The position numbers were made by a program, and so were the translations under genes. A DNA stretch of 64,000 nucleotides from positions 1,488,001-1,552,000 of the forward strand of contig OZ245737.1 of NCBI GenBank assembly GCA_965227315.1, in the 5' to 3' direction. Below, in pieces: positions 34,561 through 43,928 of the stretch (within the stretch, counting starts at the first letter, position 1; the number at the start of each line of letters is the position of its first letter). The notes beneath the pieces were generated by a model. That model was given only the letters and a program-made list of their open reading frames with translations. It searched no databases and was not told the DNA's origin. Source of the DNA: JANQHS01 sp965227315 (GTDB taxonomy: Bacteria; Bacteroidota; Bacteroidia; Cytophagales; CCMP332).

Positions 34561-37500
34561 ATGAAGAAAAAAGCGATTGACATAAAATACCCTGGCACCA
34601 GGGCAGCTCTCGACGGAAACACCGCTGCGATCATGTGTGAGAGAGAGTCATCCGATGCAGCCGGCGCCTACCCCATCACCCCATCAACTCAGATGGGAGA
34701 ATTCTGGGCCGAGGAAGCCGCAAAAGGTCACCTAAACATTTCTGATAAGCCACTGATCTTCATCGAACCGGAAGGCGAGCACGCGGCGGCGGCTGTCACA
34801 GCCGGTTTATCGATGACCGGGCAAAGAGCGGCAAACTTCTCTTCAGGGCAGGGGATCGCATATATGCACGAATCTCTTTACGCTGCAGTGGGAAAAAGGC
34901 TAACCTATGTCCTCAATATCGGTGCAAGAGCAATGACCAAATCTACCCTCAATGTTCATGCGGGCCATGATGATTACCATGCCGTTGATGACACAGGGTT
35001 TTTCCAATTGTTTGCGAAGAACGCCCAGCATGTAGCCGACTTGAACGTATTGGCCCATAAAATTGCTGAGCTGGCATTGACACCCGGGATCATCGCTCAG
35101 GACGGATTCCTGACAACCCATTTGATCGAAAGCCTTTATATACCCGAAAGAGAACTGATCAGAGAGTTTCTAGGAAGACCCGATGACATCATAGACACAC
35201 CCACCCCGGCTCAACGGATCATCTATGGTGAGCAGCGCAGAAGGATCCCGGAGCTCTGGGATGTCGATAATCCGGTCATGGCCGGGATAGTGCAGAACCA
35301 GGATTCTTACATGCAAAGTGTTGCGGCTCAAAGACCGTTTTTCTTCAATCACATTCAGGAACTGACAGACCAGGCCTTTGCAGAATATGCGGCTCTAACC
35401 GGAAGAAAATACGAACGGGTCATGAGCTATCGAGCGGAAGATGCGGACTACCTGATCCTTGGGCAGGGTTCCGTGGTTCCCAGTTCAGAGGCTGTAGTGG
35501 ACTATCTTCGGGAAACAAGAAAACTGAAGATCGGAGTGGTTGATCTGGTGATGTTCAGACCATTTCCGGCCGACAAGTTGAGCAAGATCCTCAAAGGAAA
35601 GAAAGGTGTTGTGGTCCTGGAAAGATTGGACCAGCCATTGGCGGAAGATCTTCCCATCGTAAGAGAACTTCGAGCCGTCCTATCAAAATGTCTGGAAAAT
35701 GGACTGAGCAAAAACGACAAACCCTACCCCCAAATTGAATCATATCAGCCCAGGGAAGTTCCACCTATCTATTCAGGTTCTTTTGGACTGGGAAGCAGAG
35801 ATCTGCAACCCGAAGGGATCATTGGTGCCGTTGAGAACATGCTTCCCGATGGAAAGAAAAAGAAACATTTCTATCTCTCCATCGACTTTATCCGGGAGAA
35901 CTCCTTTAATCCCAAGCAACGAGCTTATCAGGAGTCGATCCGGGATGCCTATCCACATGTAAAGGATCTGGCGGTGCACGGATCAGAAAACCCCAACCTG
36001 ATGCCAAAAGGGGCTACCACCGTCAGATTCCATTCTATCGGTGGCTGGGGAATGATCACCACCGGAAAAAACCTGGCAATGACACTTTACGATCTTTTGG
36101 GTTTTGATATCAAGGCAAATCCCAAATACGGATCTGAGAAAAAAGGGCAACCGACCACCTATTACCTGTCAGCGGCACCTGAACCCATCAGGATCAATTG
36201 CGAGTACATTTTCGTAGATGTGGTCCTCTCCCCTGACCCCAACGTTTTCAAGCATACCAATGCGCTGGCAGGGTTGAAGAAAGGAGGATGTTTTATCATT
36301 CAAAGCGATAAGAATTCACCTGATGAGGTCTGGGCCGATATCCCAAGAGCCTATCAGAAGATCATCGTCGATAACGATATCCATGTATTCTATATAGACG
36401 GCTTCAGGATTGCGCGGGAGGAGGCAACAGATCCTGAGCTCCAGCTTCGAATGCAGGGGATCGCCTTCCAGGGAGCATTTTTCGCGGCCTCCCCGCTCAT
36501 GCAAACAGCCGGTCTCGACGAAAAAGAGCTGCTAAGGGCCATTGAAGATCAATTACAGCATAAGTTCGGAGCAAAGGGACAAAGGGTTGTCGATGACAAT
36601 ATGCGAGTGGTCAAAAGGGGATTCACCGAGGTCCACGAGATCACCAAAAAAGAGGTTCAGGCAAACAAGAATGGGAAAGCCAATGGTTCTGTTGGGGTCG
36701 CGATCCCTGACATGGTGAAGAACATACCTCAGAGCAAATCCAAGTTGAGTGATATCCACCGATTTTGGGAACAAACAGGGAATTTTTACGCCCAGGGCAT
36801 GGGCAACGACAACCTGACGGATCCATTCATAGGATTGAGTGTCATGCCTGCAGCCTCTTCCCTGTTTCGCGATATGACCGGCATACGTTTTGAACATCCC
36901 AAATGGATCCCGAACAATTGCACCGCCTGCGGCAACTGCTATACCGCCTGCCCGGATACTGCCATACCAGGATTGGTCAGCGAGGTCAGTGATGTTCTTG
37001 ATACCATCGTCAAGAGGGTCAAAAAAAATCATGATGGGGTAAAACTCCTTCCAAAGGCCGTCAGAACCCTGGATGGGAAGATCAGATCACATTTCGAAGC
37101 TTCGGACAATGGCGCCACGGTTAATAATCTGATGCAGCATGCCATTGACGAAATGATCAATGAGTCCAAGGATCAAGAAGATCTTGAAAAGGAGTTCGGA
37201 TGGTTCAGAGATGAATTGGGAGATTTCGAATTCGCACTTACCCGTCCCTACTATGACCTTCATGAGAAATCCGAAGCGGGAAGTGGCGGACTGTTCAGTA
37301 TCACGGTCAATCCAAATACCTGCAAAGGCTGTAACGAATGCATTGCTGTCTGCGATGACGATGCGCTCGTTTCCGTTACACAGACCGATGCTTCAGTAGC
37401 CAAGCTTCGCAAGGAATGGGATCTATGGTCAGATCTGCCAACTACCCCGGATAAATACAACCGCATCGACGACCTTGAAGAAAAGATCGGCCCGTTGGAA

Positions 37501-39486
37501 ACCATTCTTTTGAACAAGGACGCCTACCTGAATTTTGCCAGTGGAGACGGAGCCTGTCTTGGGTGCTCCGAAAAAACCGTCATCCACCTTTTTGTATCCA
37601 CGGTTGAGTCTCTTATGCAGCCTAGGGTCAAAAAGCATGTAGCGCATATCGATGAGCTAATTAAGAAGCTGGAAGATCATATGCGCTCCAGACTGATCGG
37701 TACGGTGAACATCTCGGATACCGATGCCATTTCAAAGATCCTGAAAGATTCAGGCGACACCGACCTGACCATCTCCGGGATCGCGGGAAAACTTGAGGCG
37801 GAGAAAGGAAAAGAGCCAATAGATCAGAACTGGCTCAAAGAAACCACCCAGCTTGTGGCCGATCTCAAGAAACTAAAATGGAAATATACACAGGGAAATA
37901 CAGGAAAAGGAAGATCCAATATGGGCATGACAAATGCCACCGGTTGCACCTCGGTCTGGGGAAGCACCTGGCCCTATAACCCATATCCTTTCCCCTGGGC
38001 CAACCATCTCTTCCAGGACTCCACTTCCATGGCAATGGGCATTTTCGAAGGTCATATGGCCAAAATGGCTGAAGGTTTCAAAACCATTCGAAAGGCCGAA
38101 TTGGAGCTCCAGGGCAAATACAACGCGAGCGAGCAGCAGGACTTCTTCACCTATTTCAACTGGAACCAGTTTTCAGATGAAGAATGGAAGCTTTGCCCTC
38201 CGGTAGTGGCACTGGGAGGTGACGGAGCCATGTATGATATCGGCTTTCAAAACCTATCCAGGATGATGGCTTCAGGAAAACCCATCAAGGTTATTGTGGT
38301 CGACACCCAGGTTTATTCCAATACAGGAGGCCAGGCCTGTACTTCCGGATTCATTGGACAGGTCTCTGATATGGCACAATACGGCAAGGTCTGGAAAGGA
38401 AAGCCCGAACCTCGAAAAGAGATAGGATTGATCGCCATGGCCCATAGAAATACCTACGTCATGCAGGGAACCATGGCAAACACAAGCCAGATGATCGAAG
38501 GTTTTATCGATGGTTTGATCACCAGAAGACCCGCCCTGTTCAACCTTTACACCACCTGCCAACCCGAGCATGGTGTGGGAGATGATCTGGGGGTTCACCA
38601 GGCAAAACTGGCCGTAGAGTCCAGGGCCTATCCCATCTTCAAATACAACCCTGATGAAGGTGTGAAAGTGCATGAAGCTCTTGATCTCAGCGGGAATCCG
38701 GCCAAAGACAAGGTATGGCCCACATATGAGCTGAAATACCTGGAAAACGGGCATGAGAAAGCAATGGAGGTCCCCATGACCTTTGCTGATTTTGCCATCA
38801 CCGAAGCACGGTTCCGAAAACACTTCAGAAACGCACCCAGAAATACATGGAACGACAAGATGGTCTTGCTGACGGACTTTCTTGAAATGAATGAGAGTGA
38901 GAGAGAAGGGCTATTTCCATACATATGGGCGGTCGATAAAAAGAATCAGCTGACGAGAGTTCTGATCGCCAAAACAATCGTTGATTCCTGCGAGGAAAGG
39001 CGCGACTTCTGGATCATGTTAAGAGATCTTTCCGAAGAAAAAACCGTGGAGAGGCAGGATAAGGACCTTGAAACTAAAATCAGGTCGGAGGTGGTCAACA
39101 AAATGGCTCAAAAGCTTATGAAGATCGCCGGTGGATCGGGTGGCATAAAACCGGAAATAAACACCGAGCCAGCAGAGGAATCCAAAACGGAACCGGTTTT
39201 GGAAAAAAGTGAGGATACAGCTCCCTCAGCCGGGGGAGGAATGAAGCCCTGGCTTGAATCCGATGAATGCACCTCCTGCGATGAATGCATCAATCTTAAC
39301 CCTCAAATTTTCGCATACAATGAGGACAAGAAAGCATACATCAAGGATCCCAAAGGAGGACCATATAAGGACCTCGTGATGGCTGCGGAAAAGTGCACAG
39401 CTCGTGTCATCCATCCGGGACTGCCATCTGACAAGTCGGAAAAGGACATTGATAAGTGGATCAAAAGAGCGGAGAAGTATAATTAG
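34561..39486 (+). CDS. nifJ: Pyruvate:ferredoxin oxidoreductase, extended form
   Basis: Oxidative decarboxylation of pyruvate to acetyl-CoA with reduction of ferredoxin. At 1641 residues it is about 450 longer than usual NifJ (about 1170-1200). Order: alpha domain (YPITPSTQMGEFWAEEA, near 40-57), gamma domain (VRFHSIGGWGMITTGKNLA, about 483-501), two 4Fe-4S motifs (Cys787/790/793/797 and Cys921/924/927/931), proximal-cluster cysteines Cys999, Cys1002, Cys1129 and Cys1333, TPP motif GDGAMYDIG (1220-1228), helical tail, and a C-terminal ferredoxin-like domain (Cys1570/1573/1576 and Cys1612). The two 4Fe-4S motifs are 134 residues apart, against about 56 in Desulfovibrio PFOR, because of a helical insert. 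A second insert lies at about 1015-1110. It heads the ferredoxin cluster, 5 bases before rnfC. The substrate could be another 2-oxoacid; pyruvate is the family default. Confidence 0.92.
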   Translation: MKKKAIDIKYPGTRAALDGNTAAIMCERESSDAAGAYPITPSTQMGEFWAEEAAKGHLNISDKPLIFIEPEGEHAAAAVTAGLSMTGQRAANFSSGQGIAYMHESLYAAVGKRLTYVLNIGARAMTKSTLNVHAGHDDYHAVDDTGFFQLFAKNAQHVADLNVLAHKIAELALTPGIIAQDGFLTTHLIESLYIPERELIREFLGRPDDIIDTPTPAQRIIYGEQRRRIPELWDVDNPVMAGIVQNQDSYMQSVAAQRPFFFNHIQELTDQAFAEYAALTGRKYERVMSYRAEDADYLILGQGSVVPSSEAVVDYLRETRKLKIGVVDLVMFRPFPADKLSKILKGKKGVVVLERLDQPLAEDLPIVRELRAVLSKCLENGLSKNDKPYPQIESYQPREVPPIYSGSFGLGSRDLQPEGIIGAVENMLPDGKKKKHFYLSIDFIRENSFNPKQRAYQESIRDAYPHVKDLAVHGSENPNLMPKGATTVRFHSIGGWGMITTGKNLAMTLYDLLGFDIKANPKYGSEKKGQPTTYYLSAAPEPIRINCEYIFVDVVLSPDPNVFKHTNALAGLKKGGCFIIQSDKNSPDEVWADIPRAYQKIIVDNDIHVFYIDGFRIAREEATDPELQLRMQGIAFQGAFFAASPLMQTAGLDEKELLRAIEDQLQHKFGAKGQRVVDDNMRVVKRGFTEVHEITKKEVQANKNGKANGSVGVAIPDMVKNIPQSKSKLSDIHRFWEQTGNFYAQGMGNDNLTDPFIGLSVMPAASSLFRDMTGIRFEHPKWIPNNCTACGNCYTACPDTAIPGLVSEVSDVLDTIVKRVKKNHDGVKLLPKAVRTLDGKIRSHFEASDNGATVNNLMQHAIDEMINESKDQEDLEKEFGWFRDELGDFEFALTRPYYDLHEKSEAGSGGLFSITVNPNTCKGCNECIAVCDDDALVSVTQTDASVAKLRKEWDLWSDLPTTPDKYNRIDDLEEKIGPLETILLNKDAYLNFASGDGACLGCSEKTVIHLFVSTVESLMQPRVKKHVAHIDELIKKLEDHMRSRLIGTVNISDTDAISKILKDSGDTDLTISGIAGKLEAEKGKEPIDQNWLKETTQLVADLKKLKWKYTQGNTGKGRSNMGMTNATGCTSVWGSTWPYNPYPFPWANHLFQDSTSMAMGIFEGHMAKMAEGFKTIRKAELELQGKYNASEQQDFFTYFNWNQFSDEEWKLCPPVVALGGDGAMYDIGFQNLSRMMASGKPIKVIVVDTQVYSNTGGQACTSGFIGQVSDMAQYGKVWKGKPEPRKEIGLIAMAHRNTYVMQGTMANTSQMIEGFIDGLITRRPALFNLYTTCQPEHGVGDDLGVHQAKLAVESRAYPIFKYNPDEGVKVHEALDLSGNPAKDKVWPTYELKYLENGHEKAMEVPMTFADFAITEARFRKHFRNAPRNTWNDKMVLLTDFLEMNESEREGLFPYIWAVDKKNQLTRVLIAKTIVDSCEERRDFWIMLRDLSEEKTVERQDKDLETKIRSEVVNKMAQKLMKIAGGSGGIKPEINTEPAEESKTEPVLEKSEDTAPSAGGGMKPWLESDECTSCDECINLNPQIFAYNEDKKAYIKDPKGGPYKDLVMAAEKCTARVIHPGLPSDKSEKDIDKWIKRAEKYN

Positions 39487-39491
39487 TAAGC

Positions 39492-40823
39492 GTGCTGAAT
39501 TTTCGCCGACATTCTTTTAAGCATGGGGTTCACCCACCCGAAAACAAAGATGAGACGAATGCTCTCCCCATCAGGCAATTTCAGTTCGCTCCTCTGATCA
39601 TCCTTCCGGTTTCTCAACATCTGGGAAAACCTCCAAGGGTGATTATCCGGGAAGGTCAGGAAATCACTCGAGGACAGCTACTGGCTGAAGCCGATGGTTA
39701 TATGTCCGTTCCTCTTCATGCACCGGTAAGCGGAAAGGTGAAAAAACTCGCAAATGTTCCGACCATATCAGGAAAAATGGCTCCCGGGATATACCTCGAA
39801 CCATTTCCATCATCGACCCAGGAAGTTCTTGAAGGAGAAGCCATCGACCTGGAGAACTCGACACCAGAGCAAATTCTGAACGGGATCCAAAACGCTGGAA
39901 TTGTCGGTTTGGGCGGTGCCGCTTTTCCGACTCATGCAAAGCTCAAAATACCGGAGGGAAAGCATTGCGATGAATTGATCATCAACGGCATCGAATGCGA
40001 ACCATACCTGACCACCGATCATCGGGTCATGTTGGAACAACCCGATGATATTTTCCTGGGAATAAAATATCTACTGAAAGCAACGGGGGCCAAAAGAGCC
40101 ATTATCGGCATTGAGGCCAACAAACAGGATGCGGCGGATTTTCTTAGGGAAAAACTCGATCCTAGGGACCCTGTGAGTGTAGAGGTCGTTCCGGTAAAAT
40201 ACCCACAGGGTGCCGAGAAAATGCTGATCACCTCACTTTTGAACAAAGAGGTTCCGTCCGGAGGACTTCCGATCGATGTCCATGCTGTTGTGGTCAACGT
40301 TGCAACTACAGCGGAAATCGGCCGCCTTTTGCCTCATGGTCGGGGAATCCAGGAGCGGGTGATCACCATAACCGGACCTGGTATCAAGAAAAAAGGGAAT
40401 TACCTTATCCCCATAGGTACCCCGTTGAGGTTCATACTTGATGAAGTTGGAGTGAATGGCCCGATCGCAGAGGTATACATGGGCGGTCCGATGATGGGCA
40501 TGGCTGTTTCCAACCTTGATATTTCAGTGGTCAAGGGCACTTCCGGAATTGTGGTCTTTACCGAAGAGCAGGTGTCAAGGCCCAAAAAGGTATACCCCTG
40601 TATTAAATGTGCTGCCTGTGTTGATGCCTGTCCATTGTCTCTCAACCCTTCCAAATTGGGCCTCCTGGCAAAATTTGAAGAGTATGAACAGATGGCAGAA
40701 GAGTTCAATCTCATGGATTGCTTTGAATGCGGATCCTGCTCTTACGTATGTCCGTCTCATATACCCCTGGTGCAGTACTTCCGCCTTTCAAAATCCATCA
40801 TCCGTAAAAGAAAGGCTGCCTGA
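39492..40823 (+). CDS. rnfC: Rnf complex subunit RnfC
   Basis: Peripheral Fe-S and NADH-binding subunit of the ion-translocating ferredoxin:NAD+ oxidoreductase. 443 residues, starting with GTG at 39492, 5 bases after the PFOR stop; the next residues (FKHGVHPPENK) are the conserved RnfC N-terminus. Residues about 135-215 contain the flavin/NADH fold (GIVGLGGAAFPTHAKL, INGIECEPYLTTDHR). Two 4Fe-4S motifs are at Cys370/373/376/380 and Cys410/413/416/420. The long Ala/Lys-rich C-terminal tail of proteobacterial RnfC is absent. Overlaps rnfD by one base (TGATG). Confidence 0.96.
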   Translation: MLNFRRHSFKHGVHPPENKDETNALPIRQFQFAPLIILPVSQHLGKPPRVIIREGQEITRGQLLAEADGYMSVPLHAPVSGKVKKLANVPTISGKMAPGIYLEPFPSSTQEVLEGEAIDLENSTPEQILNGIQNAGIVGLGGAAFPTHAKLKIPEGKHCDELIINGIECEPYLTTDHRVMLEQPDDIFLGIKYLLKATGAKRAIIGIEANKQDAADFLREKLDPRDPVSVEVVPVKYPQGAEKMLITSLLNKEVPSGGLPIDVHAVVVNVATTAEIGRLLPHGRGIQERVITITGPGIKKKGNYLIPIGTPLRFILDEVGVNGPIAEVYMGGPMMGMAVSNLDISVVKGTSGIVVFTEEQVSRPKKVYPCIKCAACVDACPLSLNPSKLGLLAKFEEYEQMAEEFNLMDCFECGSCSYVCPSHIPLVQYFRLSKSIIRKRKAA

Positions 40824-41836
40824 TGCTCAGAAAAACACTCCATATCAGCACCTCACCTCATCTGGTCAAGGACAGAAGCGTAGAGGTCATTATGCGAAAT
40901 GTGGTGTACGCACTGCTTCCGGCATCGTTTTTCTCGGTATATGCTTTCGGCCTGAATGCAGCACTTGTACTGATCACTGCCGTCTTGTCATGTGTGCTAA
41001 CGGAGCATGTTTTATGCAGGATCTCAAAGAAAGAAACAACCGTTAATGATTGGTCCGCAGTCATTACCGGTTTGTTGTTGGGATTGACCCTGCCCCCAAT
41101 TTTCCCCCTCTGGATGACCTTCCTGGGCGGGGTCATCGGCATAGGAATGGGGAAGTTCCTCTTTGGCGGTTTGGGTTATAATGTCTTCAACCCTGCCCTG
41201 GTAGGGAGAGCTGTACTTCAGGCAGCATTTCCAGTGGCCATCACCACCTGGTATGCCGCTTTTCCGGGGGACCGTTTTTCGAGCATTCATCCTTCGGTGC
41301 TGACCCCTCCCCTTCTGGAGCCTGTCCTGGATGCAAGTTCAGGGGCAACACCTTTATCTGCCTTCAAGTTTGATGGAATAAGCACCGATACTATGGACCT
41401 AGCCTTAGGGCTGGTAAGCGGATCCACAGGGGAAACCAGCGCCGCATTGATCCTTTTGGGAGGGTTGTATCTGGCCCTTAGAAATTTCATGAACTGGAGG
41501 ATACCCGTCGCCATATTGGCCACGGTTTACATTTTCAGTGGGATCTTATACCTGATCAATCCAATTGTTTACCCGCCGCCTGGGTTTATGCTGTTTTCGG
41601 GTGGGCTGATGCTCGGGGCGGTCTTTATGGCCACAGATATGGTGGCCTCGCCCATCACTTCATTTGGAGTCATCGTCTATGGCTTTCTAATCGGCATCCT
41701 GGTGGTGATCATCCGCATCTGGGGAGGACTACCTGAAGGTGTGATGTACGCGATACTCCTGGCCAATGCGGCTTCTCCCCATATCGACCGGTTGATCAGA
41801 TACAGAGTTTATGGAACCAAGCTTAAATCAACATGA
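40823..41836 (+). CDS. rnfD: Rnf complex subunit RnfD
   Basis: Integral membrane subunit with covalently bound FMN, 337 residues with about nine membrane helices. The FMN attachment threonine is Thr176 in SSGATPLSAF. A strongly conserved loop GKFLFGGLGYNVFNPALVGRA lies before it. In the complex it works with RnfG in electron transfer across the membrane and ion pumping. It overlaps rnfC by one base and rnfG by four (ATGA). Confidence 0.96.
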   Translation: MLRKTLHISTSPHLVKDRSVEVIMRNVVYALLPASFFSVYAFGLNAALVLITAVLSCVLTEHVLCRISKKETTVNDWSAVITGLLLGLTLPPIFPLWMTFLGGVIGIGMGKFLFGGLGYNVFNPALVGRAVLQAAFPVAITTWYAAFPGDRFSSIHPSVLTPPLLEPVLDASSGATPLSAFKFDGISTDTMDLALGLVSGSTGETSAALILLGGLYLALRNFMNWRIPVAILATVYIFSGILYLINPIVYPPPGFMLFSGGLMLGAVFMATDMVASPITSFGVIVYGFLIGILVVIIRIWGGLPEGVMYAILLANAASPHIDRLIRYRVYGTKLKST

Positions 41837-42507
41837 GCGAAGCCGTAACCATACCGAAAACCAACAGCTTCCATATGATCAGAGCGATGGCAGGGATCGG
41901 TGCATTATGTGGGCTGCTGATCGTACTCACCTTCGAGGGTTCCAAGCCCAGAATTGAACGCCTCAGGAAAGAAGCACTCCAACAGGCCTTGTTCAAGGTT
42001 TTGCCCGGCATATCCGAAACCAAGACCTATACTTTTCGGGATGGTGCATTCCATCCGGCCAATGACGGAGAGGAAAATCTTGTTTATGCCGGCTACGATG
42101 AGACTGGCAACCTCCAAGGAGTCGCACTGGAGGCCAGCGGGCAGGGATATGCAGACGTTATCCGCATACTATATGGCTACGATATAGAAAACCAGCAAAT
42201 CATAGGATTCCATGTATTGGAAAGCAAGGAGACACCGGGCTTGGGCGATAAGATTGAAAAAGATGAAAACTTCCTCCAAAATTTCCGCGCATTGGACGTT
42301 TCTCTTAGTGGGGATAATCGAAATCTCAATAACACGATCGTTCCGGTCAAAAACGGTACAAAATCAAATCCCTGGGAAGTAGATGGGATCACAGGAGCGA
42401 CCATCTCCTCACGTGCGATCGGAAATATTCTGGGAAGCAGTACGCAACAATGGGTACCATTGATCTATCAGCAAAAATCAGACTTTGAGCAAGATGTGAA
42501 TGAGTAG
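41833..42507 (+). CDS. rnfG: Rnf complex subunit RnfG
   Basis: Periplasm-facing flavoprotein with one N-terminal membrane helix (about 14-33), 224 residues. The covalent FMN site is Thr190 in GITGATISS. Blocks ASGQGYADVIRILYGYD and VLESKETPGLGDKIE are family typical. Its start overlaps the rnfD stop (ATGA), and its end overlaps rnfE by 8 bases. Confidence 0.95.
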   Translation: MSEAVTIPKTNSFHMIRAMAGIGALCGLLIVLTFEGSKPRIERLRKEALQQALFKVLPGISETKTYTFRDGAFHPANDGEENLVYAGYDETGNLQGVALEASGQGYADVIRILYGYDIENQQIIGFHVLESKETPGLGDKIEKDENFLQNFRALDVSLSGDNRNLNNTIVPVKNGTKSNPWEVDGITGATISSRAIGNILGSSTQQWVPLIYQQKSDFEQDVNE

Positions 42508-43135
42508 TCCAAAAACAAATATGGCCCAAAAAGATCCGAGCAACACCGATGAATTCATCAAGGGATTGTGGAGGGATAATCCTGTTTTTGTCCAGGTGTT
42601 GGGAATGTGTCCGGTGCTTGCCGTTTCAAACACAGCCGTGAATGCCCTGGCCATGGGTTTAGCCACTGCTTTTGTACTGTTGATGTCAAATATTCTGGTT
42701 TCCCTGCTCCGAAATTTTATTCCAAAGGAAGTGCGCATCGCCAGTTATATACTCATCATAGCCACCTTCGTGACCATCACGGACTATGCGATCCAGGCCA
42801 TCAGTGTGGACCTGCACAAAAGCCTTGGGGCATTTATTTCTCTGATCGTGGTTAATTGCCTGATCCTCAGCAGAGCTGAGGCTTTTGCATCAAAAAACAC
42901 GCTGTTGAAGTCCATCATGGACGCATTGGGAATGGGGTTGGGTTTTGTATTCGCCTTGTTCTGCCTGGGTGCTATCCGAGAAATTCTGGGAAGCGGAAGT
43001 TTCTTTGGTTTCGAACTTTTTCCATCAAATTTTCAGGATTGGGTTGTGATGATACTTCCTGCCGGAGGCTTCTTTACACTGGCCGCCTGGCTGTTGATCT
43101 TCAATCTGGCTAAAAGAAAGGAGGCCGGATCATGA
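42500..43135 (+). CDS. rnfE: Rnf complex subunit RnfE
   Basis: Six-helix membrane subunit, 211 residues, homologous to NqrD. It shows FIKGLWRDNPVFVQVLGMCPVLAVSNT and AIREILGSGSFFG. The two cysteines that, with RnfA, hold the intramembrane 2Fe-2S cluster are Cys37 (LGMCPVL) and Cys120 (VVNCLIL). The start at 42500 is within rnfG; a second in-frame ATG lies at 42521. The gene ends in an ATGA overlap with rnfA. Confidence 0.95.
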   Translation: MSSPKTNMAQKDPSNTDEFIKGLWRDNPVFVQVLGMCPVLAVSNTAVNALAMGLATAFVLLMSNILVSLLRNFIPKEVRIASYILIIATFVTITDYAIQAISVDLHKSLGAFISLIVVNCLILSRAEAFASKNTLLKSIMDALGMGLGFVFALFCLGAIREILGSGSFFGFELFPSNFQDWVVMILPAGGFFTLAAWLLIFNLAKRKEAGS

Positions 43136-43716
43136 ATGAGGAACCTCTAATGCAGATCTTCATCAATGCCTGCCTGGTCAACAATTTCGTCTTGGCTTAC
43201 TTTCTGGGTATATGCCCGTTTCTCGGGGTTTCCGGCAAGATCGATACAGCCACAAAAATGGGAGGAGCGGTGACTTTTGTGATGCTGATCAGTTCGGTTG
43301 CAGCTTTCGGGATCCATGTATTGTTGGTTGCGATCGATGCGCTCTTTCTACAATTGATCAGCTACATCGTGGTGATCGCCTCTACAGTACAGCTGGTCGA
43401 AATGATCATCAAAAAATTGAGCTCTGCCCTGTTCAAGGCCCTGGGGATCTTCCTCCCGTTGATCACTACCAATTGCGCAATTCTTGGGTTGGCCCTGTTC
43501 CAGACCAATAAGGGTTATGATCTGATCCAAAGCATTTTTTACGCCTTGGGGGCAGGAGCTGGGTTTTCCCTGGCACTGGTATTAATCGCAGGATTAAGAG
43601 AGCAACTGGACCTGGCCGAGGTTCCCGATGTGATCAAGGGCACGGTACTGACATTAATTGTGGCCGGGATACTTTCCCTGGCCTTTATGGGATTTTCAGG
43701 TTTGGGAAGCAACTAA
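43132..43716 (+). CDS. rnfA: Rnf complex subunit RnfA
   Basis: Six-helix membrane subunit, 194 residues, homologous to NqrE and to RnfE. The conserved N-terminus (IFINACLVNNFVLAYFLGIC) and cluster cysteines Cys28 (GICPFLG) and Cys115 (TTNCAIL) are present. With RnfE it carries the 2Fe-2S cluster that relays electrons across the membrane. It is followed after 7 bases by a small Cys-rich membrane protein instead of rnfB. Confidence 0.96.
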   Translation: MNEEPLMQIFINACLVNNFVLAYFLGICPFLGVSGKIDTATKMGGAVTFVMLISSVAAFGIHVLLVAIDALFLQLISYIVVIASTVQLVEMIIKKLSSALFKALGIFLPLITTNCAILGLALFQTNKGYDLIQSIFYALGAGAGFSLALVLIAGLREQLDLAEVPDVIKGTVLTLIVAGILSLAFMGFSGLGSN

Positions 43717-43723
43717 GTATGGA

Positions 43724-43921
43724 ATGATAGAAAAGCTAATCATAGGAATATTCGGAATCAGCATCCTGATGACGGGATGGGCCTGGATCCAAAAGCTTTG
43801 GGGTCGATCCTTTTCAGATCAGCTAACGGACAGTGATGTTTTGGCAGGAAGGTCCGATTGTGGGAACTGTGGATGCGCAGGCAGCTGTGCAAACAAATTT
43901 TCAGATTCAAAAAATAAATGA
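43724..43921 (+). CDS. Cys-rich single-helix membrane protein, NqrM/FeoB-associated-like
   Basis: A 65-residue protein: one N-terminal membrane helix (about 4-24), a short polar link (SFSDQLTDSDVLAG), and a Cys-rich motif Cys46-Gly-Asn-Cys49-Gly-Cys51-Ala-Gly-Ser-Cys55, then a short charged tail. The layout matches NqrM (Fe delivery to the Na+-NQR NqrD/NqrE cluster) and the FeoB-associated Cys-rich family. RnfA/RnfE are homologues of NqrE/NqrD, and this gene lies 7 bases after rnfA, so a role in building the Rnf intramembrane 2Fe-2S cluster is a reasonable inference. A longer in-frame start at 43658 would lie inside rnfA. Confidence 0.7.
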   Translation: MIEKLIIGIFGISILMTGWAWIQKLWGRSFSDQLTDSDVLAGRSDCGNCGCAGSCANKFSDSKNK

Positions 43922-43928
43922 CAGCATA

